Below, piece after piece: positions 23,800 to 36,549 of a DNA stretch of 64,000 nucleotides (position 1 is the stretch's first letter; each line of letters opens with the position of its first letter). Source of the DNA: Tenrec ecaudatus (lineage: Eukaryota > Chordata > Mammalia > Afrosoricida > Tenrecidae); NCBI RefSeq assembly GCF_050624435.1, contig NC_134539.1, positions 48,144,001 to 48,208,000 of the forward strand. The letters are read 5' to 3'. A program made the position numbers and the translations under genes. The notes below the pieces were generated by a model. That model had not been told where the DNA came from, made no database searches, and was given only the letters and a program-made list of their open reading frames with translations.

Positions 23800-24382
23800 G
23801 ACAGAAGAGTCGTGGGGAGGAGATGATCCAGTTAGGGTGCCGTGTAGCAACAATGAAACATACAACTTTCTTCTGGTTCCTAAATGCTTCCTCCCCACCC
23901 ACTATCATGATCCCAATTCTACCTTGCAAGTCTGGCTAGACCAGAGGATGTACACTGGTACAAATAGGAACTGGAAACACAGGGAATCCAGGGTGGATGA
24001 TCCCTTCAGGACAAGTGGTGTGAGTGGCGATACTGGGAGGGTAGACAGAGGATGGGTTGGAAAGGGGGAACCTATTACAAGGACCTACACATAACCTCCT
24101 CCCTGGGGATGGAAACAGAAAAGTAGGTAAAGGGAGACATGGGACAGTGCAAGATATGACAAAAATAATAATGTGTAAATTATCAAGGGTTAATGAGGGA
24201 GGAGGGAGCGGGGAGGAAGGGGGAAAATGAGGAGCTGATGCCAGGGGCTTAAGTGGAGAGAAAATGTTTTGAGAATGATGAGGGCAATGAATGTACAAAT
24301 GTGCTTTACACAATTAATGTATGTATGGATCGTGATAAGAGTTGTATGAGCCCCTAATAAAATGATTTTTTTAAATAATAAT
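23800..24382 (+). mobile_element. Tenrec-type L1 3' end
   Basis: Starts near gacagaagagtcgtgggga and ends aataaaatgattttttt. It shares block order with 2150-2729 (gatcccaattctaccttgca, ggaatccagggtgga, tatgacaaaaataataatg, agccccctaataaaatg-type tail). The repeated ataaagga on each side is a possible target duplication. Confidence 0.85.
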
Positions 24383-24512
24383 GAAATAAAGGAAAAAATA
24401 TGCCTGAATTGGTAAACAGGCATGAATCCTCCAATTCAGGAAACAACAAGAAATCCACACCAAAACAGATTCAGTTGAGTGTTTAGTGGCATAAAAATGT
24501 TTAGCAGGCACC

Positions 24513-24514
<2 letters not shown>

Positions 24515-24554
<40 letters not shown>
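24515..24554. repeat. CA microsatellite
   Basis: About twenty uninterrupted CA units. Confidence 0.95.
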
Positions 24555-26880
24555 AGCAAGAAATAGTCTGGAGTCTTTTTTTTTTTTTTAAGTTTGGGTT
24601 AACAGATTTAAAGGTATGTATTTCGAAGAACTGGTCAAAATCATAAACTTCTATTAGTAGAAAGATTTTAGTCCATTTTTATTTAAGCATTTATATTTTC
24701 CAAGGGTTCTGAATTATATATGTAGATGTAACTTTCCTAGTAGGAAAAAATGTTAACTATAATGAAATGTTGATGGTGTATTCAAGTTACAAAAGGACAC
24801 ATTATCAACATGCTAACAATGTTAACAGCTGATATTTCTAGTTCGATCATTTTTACTTGAATTTTCTAATTGGTGACCAAACAAATTATACATCTAAATA
24901 CAGAGAGAGAAAGAACTTTTACGTTAAAACATCAAAAATGGTTTTATTGTGGATGCTAAATAATGGTATGCTTTCCAATTTTTATATTTTACAAATTTTC
25001 ACTTATTAATAACATATATCTTTTTGTTATACATTTTGTCAGTATTATCTATATTGACATTTTATGTATCTTCATTTATCACTTCATAAGTAGAGGGGAA
25101 ATTACATATATGTATAAACAGAGTTACGTCTATCTAAAATTACAACTAACAGTTTACTCAAGAAAAGATATTTTAAAATAATCAAAACTGAAGACAAAAT
25201 GCAGTCTATTGACAAGGTTTTCAGAGACTTGTAATATGACAGGAAAGCACTGAGTTTAAACTGTTGAAACTGTAAAGCACGGAACAAAAATAAAGCAGAT
25301 CTCGTAAAGAACCTGCAAGGAATAATGGGCAGAAGTTACAGTGGCCGAGCTTGGTGTCACGGTTTCCTTCTTTTATTAATACCAAGAGAGAGAACAAGTG
25401 AGCCAGTCGGGGCTTCTCCATAGTGACACACATCTGGCCTCAATTTTGAGCCAGAGTAGTGGAAGCAAGAGAACCAGGAAAATCAGGTAGGGGCTGAAAT
25501 CACCTGTCTTAAAACACATTAAAACCGACCACCATAGGCAGGTAGGGGGCAGAGCCAACATTGACTGTGGCCTCTCCAGCTAAGGGGAAGGACCAGCTCA
25601 GCCCAGACAACATAGCGGTTGGCTGCTGCCCCTTCTCGTCTTCAACAACTTCACAACTCCACAATTTATTATGTGCACTATCGATGAGCTAGAACCCACA
25701 TACTACATGAATCTCTAATTTCATCAGGAATAATAACACAGAGCGCAGACAGCATACTTTCATGTGACTTTAAATATGTCACTGGATACCAAAACCTCAC
25801 CATGCCTAGTTGAGTTTGCACAAAAGGTCAAAGTTTTCTCCTCACATTATCAGAGCTCTGAGGGGAGATCTCTAGCCAGAGAACCAAAATACAAGGTATC
25901 GAGACAAAACTTTCCATTCGTTTTGCCCAGTGCTCCACTGATCTGTAAAGCAAGGGGTTTACAGTTCTTTCCAAATTTTCAACAGACATAATGTATAAAG
26001 ACCAAAATCATCAAGGACAGTCCAAGAGAGAACTTCACTTCTAGAAACATTACAAGTTAAAACTCAGAGCGTCTATAGCTGCAAATAAACTTCAGAGAGC
26101 CAAAATCACCGTGGCATTTGTCATTTGTAGGCAAAAGTATGTGTGGTTTTAATAATTTAATAGTTCAGTTGCCCAGTTATAGCTTAACTACTCTTACCCT
26201 CAGGTTTTTGCAGTGTCCTCAAAGTGTACCACTCAAAATGTTACAGCATCTCACAACTAGAAGGAAACTCCTGAAATGGTCTAGCTGCACTTCTCCCATG
26301 CGTTAATTCTGTCCACATTCATTCTCCAGTGCCTGCTGGGACGCTTCCAGTGGCAGGAAACCCACTGCCTTCCAGGACGGTTCACCAAGTCTTTGGACAG
26401 TGCACTCACTGAAAGTCTTTGAAATGTAGTTCAAGCAAACCTAACCAGCCCTTCACCGGACTCTGGCAGGGTAAGTCCATTAGTCTCCTAATATGAAACC
26501 GAATTTTATCCTTTCACTACAAGGAGGCTTCAAAATGCTTATGGAAAATTTCCATTATCTTTTAATTCCAGTTTGCTATGAAGTCTTTGAAGCCATCTCA
26601 TGCTGGAGGGATGAGCAGGCAGATAGAGATTGAGATTGGGTGGCCCATTTAGTTCTCTCTTTCTTCTCATAATTCCTATTTTACAAATAGTCCCCACTGT
26701 ACAATTCCTTCTCCACGCCCCATTGAGTATACTACAGTTTACTCATTCTATACTTAAAGGATGCTCCCTGGAATCTGATACAATACTCTTGGCGGGTGGT
26801 TTTTACTGTTCCAGAGTAAGTCAAGATCCAAGTTCTTACTTGTTATCATTTTAACTATCAGATGAATATATAAACTGTTT
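24555..26880. other. No gene seen; one palindromic MITE
   Basis: Very AT-rich to about 25200, then mixed. About 26521-26605 carries a palindromic mariner-like MITE (aaggaggcttcaaaatgctt and gtctttgaagccatctca ends). No exon-like open segment was recognised. Confidence 0.35.
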
Positions 26881-27349
26881 TGTTAAGTACCATCAAGTCA
26901 GTCTGATTCATAGTGACCCCTATGTACAACAGAATGAAACACCACCTAGTCCTGTGTCACCCACACAATTGTTATGTTTGCGCCCATGGTCGCAACCACT
27001 GTGTCAAATTCATCTCATTCCGGGTTTGCCCGTGTTTCGCTGACCTTCAACCTTCCCAAATATCGCTTTTGCAAGGACTGTTGTCTGCTGGTAACAGATC
27101 CAAAGGATGTTAGATGAAGTCTTACCATCCTCTCTTCTAAGGAGCATTCTAGCTGTACTTTTTTATAAGACAATTTGTTCTTCTGGAAGCCAACAACACT
27201 TTCAACATTCTCCACCAACACCATCATTCAAATGCATCAATTCTACGTCAGTCTTCCTCATTTATTGTCCAACTTTCACATGCAAGAAAACACCATGGCT
27301 TGAGTCAGGGGCTTCATAGTCCTCAAAATGACATCTTTGTAAGAGCTTT

Positions 27350-27740
27350 CAACACACGGAAGGCAGGACAGACAAACCCTTTGGCAACAGTAATGGGAAT
27401 AGCGATACCCTGAGGGTAAGGGAAGGGTAAGGGGGGCCAGGTAGGGGGAGAAAGGGGAAATTGATAGCAATGATGAATGTCCCCCCATGAGGGGCACAAA
27501 TAACAGAAACAAGGTTGAAGGAATAAAGCAGATGGTGTAAGATATGAAAAAATAATAATATATCACTTATCAAATGTTCACAAGGTGAGGAGGGAGGGGA
27601 AAAAGAGAAGCTGATAAGGGTTCAAGTAGAAAGTGTTTTGAAAATGACAATGGCAACATATGTACAAGTTGGATGATACAATTGATTTATGGATTATAAT
27701 ATCTGTAAGAGCCCCCAATAAAATGATTTAATAAATAAGT
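27350..27740 (+). mobile_element. Tenrec-type L1 3' end inside RTE
   Basis: Contains the tgtaagatatgaaaaaataa block and ends gagcccccaataaaatgattt. The RTE sequence aaatg(a/g)catcttt occurs on both sides (27326 and 27741), marking the target duplication. Confidence 0.85.
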
Positions 27741-27744
27741 AAAT

Positions 27745-28560
27745 GGCATCTTTACTCTTCAACACTTTGAAAAGGTCTTGCGCAGCAGATTTGCCCGATA
27801 CGATATATTGGTTGATTTCTTGACTGCTGCTTCCATGTGCATTTATTGTGGATCCAAGCAAAATTAAGTCTTTGTCAACTTCAATCTCTTCTCCATTTAT
27901 CATGAAGTTGACAACTGTGAGGATTTTGGTGTACTTCACTTGAGTTACAATCCCCACTGAAGGTTAAAGTTTTTAAAATTTTCATTAGCAAATGTTTCAA
28001 GTCCTCTTCCCTTTCAGCGAGCGAAGTTATATCACCTGCATACCACAGATTGTTAAAAACTTCCTTCCGTCCTGATGGCATGTTCTTTTTCATGTTGTCC
28101 AGATTCTCATCAGCATACAGATTGAATATGGTAAGACACAGCCCTGTAAATATTTTTCCTAATTTTAAACAATTTATATACCCTTTCCCTGCTCAACTGA
28201 CTGGCCCTTGGCATGCACAGGTTCTGTATGAATACAATTAAGTGTTCTGGAATTCCCATTTTTCTCCATATTTATCATCCACATTGTGGAATGCCTTTGC
28301 ATAACCAATAAAGTTCAAGTGACCAACTTTCTGGGTATTCTCTGCTTTGCACCAAGATCCACATGTCATCAGCAATGATAACTCTCATGCCACATCGTCC
28401 TGAATCTGTCTTGCATTTCGGGCAGCTCCCTATCGGTTACTGCTGTAACCATTGTTGAATAATCATGAGAAGATTTCACTTTCAAGTGATAGTAATGATA
28501 ATGTCCAATAAATTCCACACCGTTGCGTCGATTTCTTAGAATGGGCTCAAATATCTCTTT
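27745..28560 (-). pseudogene. RTE reverse-transcriptase ORF remnant
   Basis: Minus-strand sequence covering the part of the RTE ORF around the residues NGEEIEVDKDLILLGSTINAHGSS, with frameshifts between 27950 and 28100 and further stops toward 28500. The intact protein copies RTE RNA into DNA at a nicked target; this copy cannot encode it. Confidence 0.7.
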
Positions 28561-28697
28561 TCTTGCTGTGCATGTGTGTTATCAGCAAGGGTCTTGACGG
28601 TTTGCATCCATCCACATCATTATCGTCGACTCTCCTTGGAGGCGGCAGCTCTTCCTCAGTATATTTGGAGTGTCTTCCAACCTAAAGAGCGGATGGT

Positions 28698-29174
28698 GTT
28701 TGTGGTAGTTACATAAGCTGTGGTCAATTTGAGACTGAAGAGTGAAGGGGTGGAGTCTGGCCTGTCAATCAGGTCGCAGCTTGATAACCTCATTTGGAGA
28801 GGCTAAAGGAGGCGGGACACAGGCTCACTCCCTGTGAGACATTACTGACAAGGAGCCTGATAGAGTTACACTGATACAACCAGCACCTTGGGAGCTGGAG
28901 GAACCACATCAAGATTCCTACCAGCACTGAGATGCTTCTACCACCACTAGATCCACAAAACTTTCCACCCACTGGCCCCATGATCTTCCTGCATGGCTGT
29001 GTGAATATAAACAGGAATTTATGGACTAGTATTGGGCAGATGGGCTAACATCCAAGTTATTGATCTGGACTAGGCTGGGATGTTTTCTCAATATTCAGTT
29101 GTTCTTGTACATAAAGCTCTTTCTTTTACACATGTGTTTATGAATTTGTTTCTCTAGTCTACCCAGACTAACAC
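28698..29174 (+). repeat. LTR-like interspersed repeat X (copy 2), inside RTE
   Basis: Same family as 11666-12174 (gaagagtgaaggggtggagtc, ggcctgtcaatcaggtc, ggaatttatggactagtatt, terminal acccagactaacaca). RTE sequence resumes at atgttccactgctattcata directly after it, so it is an insertion. Confidence 0.65.
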
Positions 29175-29502
29175 AATGTTCCACTGCTATTCATAAGGTT
29201 CTCAGTGGCTAATCCCTCAGAAGTGGATAAGCCATTCCTTCTTATAGTCTGCTTTTGGTCTGGGTGCTCTGCTGAAACCTGTTCACCTTGCGTGACTCTA
29301 GTAGTATTTGAAATGATGGTACCTTAATGTTGAGCACCATGGTAACAAACAAGCCACCACGATAGGACAAGCTATAAGAATCAAAGTTATAAAAACTGAA
29401 ACCCCCAAATCTATTGCTTCTCCAACAAAATGTGGTCCACCAGTAGAGTTCTGAATCAGAATCTCATGGGCCAGCTCAGGAATCTGCATTTAAAATATAC
29501 CT

Positions 29503-31210
29503 CTTTTTTAAAAATCATTTTATTGGGGACACATACAGCTTTTATCACAATACATACATACATACATTATGTCAGGTGCATTTGTATATATGTTTCCATC
29601 ATTTTCAAAACATTTTCTTTCTACTTGAGCCTGTGGTATCAGCTCATTATTTTCCCCTCCCTCCTACACCCTCTCCCCCTTCTCATGAAACGTTGATAAT
29701 TTATCTTTTGGTTTCTTTTCATGTCTCACTGACTGATGTCTCCCTTCACTCACTTTTCTGTTGTTTGTCCCCCTGGGAGGTGGTTATGTGTAGATCATTG
29801 TGATCAATTCCCACTTTTTCCCTCCACCCTCCTGGTATCGCACCTTTCATTATTAGTCCTGAGAGGTTTATCTGTCCTAGATTCCCTGTGTTTTAAGCTC
29901 TTATCTGTACCAGTGTACATGTTCTGGTCTAGCCATATTTTTAAGGTAGAATTGGGGTCATGATAGTGGGGGGAAGGACGCATTAAATAACTAGGGCAGC
30001 GGTTCTCAACCTGTGGGTCGTGACCCCTTTGAGGGTTGAACAATGCTTTTACAGGGGTCAACCATAACAGTAGCAAAATTAGTTATGAAATAGCAATGGA
30101 AATAATTTTATGGTTGGGAGTCACCACAACAGGAACTCTATTAAAGATCACAGCATTAGGAAGATTGAGAACCACTGAACTAGAGGAAAGTTGTATGTTT
30201 CATCGGTGCTGTACTGCACCCTGACTCATCTCTTCCTTGTGACCCTTCTGTAAAGGGATGTCCAATTGTCTACAGATGGGCTTTGGGCCTCCACTACACA
30301 CTCCCCTTCACGTTGATATGATTTTTTTATTCGGGATCTTTGATGTTGCCTGATACTTGATCCCAGTGATACCTCATGATCACACAGGCTGGTGTGCTTC
30401 TTCAATGTGGATTTTGTTGCTTCTCAGCTAGATGGCTGCTCGTTTATCTTCAAGCCTTTTAGACCCCAGACGCTATATCTTTTGATAGCCAGGCACAATC
30501 AGCTTTCTTCACCACATTTGCTTATGCACCCATTTGTCTTCAGTGATCCTGTCAGGAAGGTGAGCATCATAGAATGCCAGGTTATTAGAACAAAGTGTTC
30601 TTGGGTTGAGGGAGCACTTGAGTAGAGAGGTCCAATGTCCATCTACTACCTTAATACTTAACATATAAATATATGTACATAGATCTATTCCCCTATCATT
30701 ATATATAGCTATGTTTACATATGTACATGCCTGCATTTAGACCTCTATAAATGCTCTTTGCCTCCTAGTTCTTTCCTCAATTTCCTTTTACTTTCTTCTT
30801 ATCCCACTATCATGTTAGGCCTTTATTCGGGTTTCGGTAGTTCTTCTCAGCTACATTGCTCTTGATCAAGCCCCACCAGGCATCCTATGCCCTCCTCACC
30901 ATTGAATACAGATCACTTGTTGTTCCCTTGCCCTTGGGTTGGTTGATATCTCCCTTCCTTTCTATCTCCCACTCTCCCATGTCCCTCCAGAACTTTCAGT
31001 CCGTGGGTTTCTCCTCTGGATTGTTTATCCCACCTATCTTATCTAGATAGACATACAGAAACAATAATAAGCACAAAAACAAGGCAGAGCAAAACAAAAA
31101 ATTTTTTAATAATAATGACAAAAAAGAAAAGCCTATAAATAGTTCCAGATCTGTTTGTTGACCTTTCAGAGTATTGTTAGGTTGAGTCTGATGGGGTGTC
31201 ATGCCCTGGC
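29503..31210 (-). mobile_element. Tenrec-type L1 3' end, long, minus strand
   Basis: The 3' end is at 29503 (plus-strand aaatcattttattggggaca) and the 3' UTR runs right to about 31210. It contains the blocks shared with 41323-42345, such as cctcatgatcacacaggctg, ttctcagctagatggctgc and gaccccagacgctatatctt. A SPIN element splits it at 29997. No ORF2 is recognisable at its 5' limit. Confidence 0.8.
29997..30177 (+). mobile_element. SPIN non-autonomous hAT transposon (copy 2)
   Basis: 181 bp from cagcggttctcaacctgtgg to gaagattgagaaccactg, flanked by an 8-bp duplication with one mismatch (aactaggg at 29989-29996, aactagag at 30178-30185). It is inserted in an L1 3' end whose uninterrupted order is known from 41323-42345. 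Confidence 0.9.
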
Positions 31211-31910
31211 CCCAAAATATAAATATATATCTTTGTCAACTTTGCCCCATAGAAGAAGTACACCAATATCAGTGACCAAATGGCTATAAATCATATCATC
31301 TGAAGTCAAAGGAGAGAATAGTATCAGAGCCCAAATTGTGAGATTCTGGTTTGTAGAAGACTACAGATGGCAGTGGACACCCACGATATATTTGTGAGAT
31401 CTTCATAGAAAATAAGCCTCCAAATGATTTCCCTCTATCCATAATAGAGGATGGGAAGAAACTGGTTAACAAAAGTGTACTGAGCAATGACTATAGGATA
31501 TCAAATTGATAAACCTGACTTGAATGGCTAAAACCTTGTCAGTTGATTCCTCTCTAATACATGTTACACCTCATCTGGTTTTCAACATTTTCTGTGTTGT
31601 TTTGTTTTGTTTTTCAATATTGGTATTTATCTCAGAGGTATTTTTATCAGTGGGGGTAACTGCCTTGAATTTTTGTTAATGTTTTTCTGATTTTCAGTAT
31701 ATGAAACCCAGGATTGAGATACCTATAGAGACAGCCAGTAGAATAGGGGTTCTTGGGGTACATTGGAGAAGGAAAGGTAAAGGGGAGTTGTTAGCAAGAA
31801 GTTCAAGGAAGAGAATGTTTTGGACTGTGGTAACCATTGTACAAACTGCTTAATGTGAACAATCATACAATATGATATCTGTATTAGCTCGCAATGGTTT
31901 TGGAATATAT
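31211..31910 (+). mobile_element. Older L1 3'-UTR-like segment
   Basis: The blocks gatttt(c)agtatatgaaac, ccaggattgagatacctata, gagaatgttttggactgtgg and catacaatatgatatctgta resemble the afrotherian L1 3' UTR also seen at about 60480-60725. The left boundary is uncertain. Confidence 0.45.
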
Positions 31911-33540
31911 ATATTCTGATGATGCTGATGCACAGTAAAACACAGGAAGAAAAGCCTTACGCCACCTTGTCGAACTTTGATTGCTTTAACACATACATGT
32001 ATATTCTCTCAGTCTGATGTGGACAAAGGCAGAGATGAACTGACTAGGGCAATCTGGCACTGATTCCCATTGATGGTAAAGCCGGGCTTACAACCAGGCT
32101 CTGGTGATTACATCTTTTAGTTCAAGTCCACTCTTGCGCCCTAAGAACAAAGACATATGTGGGATGTGCTGGGAGGGTGAGGACAGCCCAGGGGGGTTGG
32201 AGAGCACTAAATTTGGATAAATAAATGGCCTAAGGAATTTTTCCACTCACATGAGGACTTTGGTTCTTGGAGGTAGATGGGAAAAAGAAAAAAAAATTTT
32301 TGAAAGCTGCTGAATTTAGAGGAATGTTCCAAAAGACAAGAAGGGAAAGAGGAGGGAAGGAAGGAGAAAAGAGAGAAATGAAGGAGAGAACCACCAAACA
32401 GTGGAGACAAGGAATTCCTGTGACTCTAAAGAGCAGATTACTGGGATTCTGCCCTTAACTTCGTGGAAACTTCTGAAATTTCACTCTTAGAATTTCAATT
32501 TTTAACTTTTTATAACAAATTTTTATGATTAAGAGAGCATTGTTTCCGTATTAAAGTCACAATGAAAGTAATTGATATTTGCCTTTAATACAAAAAAGAA
32601 ATCAAGTATCATTCTTACATTCCAGAATGAATATCGAATTTATTTTCTCATAAAACAAGAAGAAATCCTAAAACTGAACACAAACTGTGCTCAAAGAAAT
32701 TCTTTCCGTTGCTTTGGGCCCTTGTTTTAAAAATTACACCCCATTCCATTTCCAAATACAGATACACACTGTAGACAAAACATCCTACCACAAAGCTAAA
32801 TCTGAAATGTCCAGGACCAACAAATCCACAATAAAAGGTTATAAGCCAAACCCCAAATGACAAGTGTCACAACAATGCCCCATTATTGTATGGTAAAAGA
32901 TGTAGCGAGTTAATATCACCTGAGAAACATTAAAAACCCCTCGCCTACTGAGGCCAGCTCCATGGTGAGCCAAATTGGTGATATAGAGGCAATAATTTTC
33001 TGGCCAATGTAATATTTGACCCTTTTTGAACTCTAGGAATCAGTCATTAATGGATTTCAGTGGTGCTTATAGAGGCCATTCTCTGTCAAATATGTACGAT
33101 TATTGGCAAATCATAAAAATGAGACTGTTTATTGGATTATTTTTATTATTTTGCTCCGCTCTGTGATTCCTAAACAAAAAAGCAGTTCCTCTACAAAACA
33201 GCACTTTATTAAATCTTAAACATGGAGAAATACTAAAAGGCATATAGGAAGCCCCTTTTACCCTCCATCCTCTCCTCCAAAGAACATGATCATCAAGTGA
33301 GTCATTCTTAAGGGTGATGTCAATATATCCAATTATTGGCCTCTCAGTGACTTCCTCAACTGACCACTCGACTTAGACCTGCATCTCCAGAAACTCCCCC
33401 TGGCACTTCACACCCCCTTTCTAACTGGAGCTCTTCATCTGTACACCTGCTCTCACTCACCTGTACTCAGGTGCCCTAGCACATCCGGTTATCCACCTTT
33501 CTGGCCCCGCCCCATCTTCCCCTTTGGGCAGTTTATTGTG
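31911..33540. other. No gene seen
   Basis: Non-repetitive AT-rich sequence with short purine-rich runs near 32280-32400. No exon-like frame was recognised. Confidence 0.35.
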
Positions 33541-34033
33541 CCAACCTGGCCGATAAACACATATGGGGTCAATTGAAGGGCAGAGAGATCAGTGGCTCGG
33601 TGAGCCTCGCCTTTCTAGTTCTCGGGTCTCTTGCTTTGTGATGGTCAGACCAGGGTGCAGCTGCCTTAGCCAGTTCCCTGCTTCAGCTGGCAAGGCTCAC
33701 TTCCTGCGAGACATCCCTGAGAAGCCACATAGACCTAGCCCGACGCAGCCCTGGGTGCTGGAGCAGCTGTGTCGAGACCCCTGCCAGTGCTGAGATGCTT
33801 ACACGCTCACTGATTCAGCTTTCCTCCTGCAGTCGGCATCATCGTGCATGTTTTGTGAGATGGAGGAGGATTTCGTGGATTGGTGTCAGACATATGGGTT
33901 AATGTTGGGCTTGTGGGCTTAGGCAGCACTGTGTTGGGATGTTTTCTTGATGTGCACTTAACTTTTATATAAAACTCTCTCTTCTACATGAGTTTCTCTG
34001 GATTTGTTTTTCTAAAGTACCCAGACTAACACA
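33541..34033 (+). repeat. LTR-like interspersed repeat X (copy 3, divergent subtype)
   Basis: Begins tgccaacctggccgataaac and ends taaagtacccagactaacac. It shares the gctgagatgctt, gttttcttgatgtgcac, tatataaaactctctctt and terminal blocks with the copies at 11666 and 28698, but has a different 5' half. Confidence 0.55.
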
Positions 34034-34608
34034 CCCCTGTTCATCAGCCCATCTTGCCTCAGTTCGCTCAAGGCCCAGCCTAAAGGCCATAGTCCACCCC
34101 CTGACTTTCCCTCACACACACGAGTTCTTTCTGCTAAGTGTCCTTAACAACTCAGTCCTGATCAAATACCAAACTGCCTGTTCCATGGCATTCCTGGCCT
34201 CCAGAAGTCCCTGCTGAAAGCTTTAGGGCAAAGTGAAGGTATCACTACTGATCTATGCATTCACCTGAGCCCACCATAGCAGCATTTCTTTCCGCTCGCC
34301 TCCATTTCTGACAGCACTTCTTCCAAGCTTTTCACCTCCTCAAAGACACCTCAATGCCATCGAGTCTGTAATGGAGAAATCAGTAGACACCAGCGGGAGC
34401 TCGCTCAAAGACTCTCTTCTCCAACCCACTCACCACCACCCGCCCCGCCACCTACCATTTGAATGATCTGGGCTCCTCTTTCACCTATCTTCTCTCACTC
34501 ACTCTGCACACTCACCAGTCCGCTCACCCTTGGATGGGTATAAGAATGCCCCTCTGCTCCATCTCAGTCAACGACATCACCTTCCCCTTCTAAATCAACT
34601 GCTGAAAA
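34034..34608. other. No gene seen
   Basis: C/T-rich non-repetitive sequence. No coding signal was recognised. Confidence 0.3.
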
Positions 34609-34770
34609 CAGAAAGAGTCAAGGCAGACTAATGGCAACCTGCGTTTCCGAGAGTATAACTGTTGACTAGAGTAGAAAGCCCCGTCTGTCTTCCGAGGAGA
34701 GGCTGGTGATTTTGAACTGCTGATTTTGCGATTAGCAGCTCAGCCAGTAACCACTGCACCACACATTTGC
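34609..34770 (-). mobile_element. AfroSINE-type SINE
   Basis: gagtagaaagccccgtctgt, gaggctggtgattttgaact, gctgattttgcgattagcag and agtaaccactgcacc give the complement of the SINE head and middle. Confidence 0.75.
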
Positions 34771-34894
34771 TAAGTCGTATCAATTCTTTCACCTAAATAT
34801 TTTTCACATCATCCTTTGCTCCAAAATCACATTAAGGACTTCAGTATCTTTCCTGGAATTTTCCAGTCCTTTCTCCCTATAATCTTTTCTACTG

Positions 34895-35112
34895 GTTATG
34901 TGGACACTAGGCTCGTACTGACCCTGCAGGGCAAAAGAGAACTGCTCCCAGAGTCTCGAAAGCTGTAAATCTTTATAGAAACAGACAGCCTCATATTTCT
35001 CCCAGGGAGTACCCGGTTGAGTTTGAATCGATGACCTTGTAATTAGTATTTCAACTTGGAACCAATTGTGCCACTATGAGTCAGAACTGACTCAATGGCA
35101 GTGAGTTGTGGG
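34895..35112 (-). mobile_element. AfroSINE-type SINE joined to an opposing SINE end
   Basis: 34895-35072 is a minus-strand SINE (tttctcccagggagtacccg, tgagtttgaatcgatgacct). At 35073 it joins a plus-strand SINE 3' tail (actatgagtcagaactgact, caatggcagtgagtt). The two are in opposite orientation. Confidence 0.65.
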
Positions 35113-35457
35113 TTTCTGTGGAAAAGGGTCTTCCTGAGACACAAACTTGAGATGTCAGTGCTCTGTTTCAACCTTGCCATGGTTCCCAGTGCCTGAAGCC
35201 CAGCCAGCAGATTTCTTACACTACTTCCTGCTTCACCTATGACACACTTGCTCATTAAACTCCGGAACTTTGTAGAATTCCCCTAACGTATAATGCTTAC
35301 TCATACAATGATCTTTGCACACACATCTGCTTCTTCCTGCAATACCTTCCCTTGTCCAAGCCATATGGCAAGAAAACACCGTATGACCCTCCTAATCCCA
35401 GCCTCAGAATCACCCCCACAGTGAAGGCGTTCATGACCCTCCTCCCCACCCAGATTA

Positions 35458-35571
35458 CCACATATACTCGAGTATAAGCCGAGCTTTTCATCACATTTTT
35501 AATGCAGTTCTTGTGGTAAAATTAAGTGCTTCCGCTGATATTCGGGTCAGCTTATACTCGAGTGTATACAG
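35458..35571. mobile_element. Mariner-like MITE with inverted ends (copy 2)
   Basis: 114 bp, starting ccacatatactcgagtataa and ending cttatactcgagtgtatac, with TA on both sides. It is similar throughout to copy 1 at 4039-4150, sharing the interior cttgtggtaaaatta and gctgatattcggg. Confidence 0.8.
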
Positions 35572-35573
35572 TA

Positions 35574-36540
35574 ATCACTACCTATTCTATGCTGCCTCTG
35601 ACACTTATACATACTTCACGCCCTACTGGGACGGTCCTGGCAGGTGTCACAAACACAAATGCCCACAGAGACCACAGGAGTACCATAGGCACATGAAGTG
35701 CCTAAAGAAACAGACACTCAATTTACATGACACAGAAACTAGGTCTACGTTTACTGGGACCAATTATAACGCATGCTTAGCTTTATCGCTAAACAATAAA
35801 ATGCACAGGGGACCAAATTCACTCAGCCCACAGTGGGTTAGTGTGCAAACTCTGAGCAAAGGCATAAAATGGTGGGGCCTTGTTTCTCTTCTTTCTACTC
35901 CTTAATGTGGAAAGACTCCTGAGTTTGCCCGTGGGTATTCTCTTAGCCTAGAATACCTGTGGTCACAGGTTGATACTCACTGATGCCCTCAGCTGAACTG
36001 GCTCTCAAATCACATAGATGCACAGTTAACTGATCTTAGGAATGTCTGCAGTGTCGGGCTGTATAGCCCTACAGTTCCTACTACTTATTAACTGTTCAAA
36101 AATATTCAGAGATATGAAATTTTTAAGTAATAAACACCTTGGACAGTGCAGCCCTTCCAAAAGCATCTTCCAGCAGAGAGCGCTACCGGTACGAACTGCT
36201 TTACCTGAGCACCTAAGCTTTGCCATTGCACCATCAATCTCATTGAACTCTACTCTCAAAATAAAATAAAAAAGAAACCATCAACTCCCCTGTCCTATTC
36301 ATTGTAAAGCCTGTGTTGGGAGACATCACTCATTGCAGTAAAATGGTGTTTGAAGAGCCATCAGCTAAACCCTCTCTGCCTTCAATACCATGAAGAGTTG
36401 TACTCTCTGGTTAGTCTTTACTCTCACAGATTCGGAGGATCATCCAGAGAGAATCCAGCTTCCTGCTTTGCACCAACTAGTAGGAAGAGCAGTAAGTACA
36501 GTGAAATGGGTGCTCTTTTTCTACATACTTCTACTCATTA
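35574..36540. other. No gene seen
   Basis: Non-repetitive. Open frames overlap on both strands (for example around 36030-36270) and match nothing recognisable. Confidence 0.3.
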
Positions 36541-36549
36541 TCACACAAT

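Larger units (their letters stand above)
26883..29375 (-). mobile_element. RTE LINE, minus strand, broken and internally deleted
   Basis: Read on the minus strand this runs from the RTE 5' region (29175-29375) through part of the reverse-transcriptase ORF to the 3' end at 26883. The ORF region at 27745-27957 includes the open segment FMINGEEIEVDKDLILLGSTINAHGSS, typical of the C-terminal part of RTE reverse transcriptases. A jump near 28560-28590 removes much of the ORF. An L1 3' end (27350-27740) and an LTR-like repeat (28698-29174) interrupt it. Confidence 0.75.
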
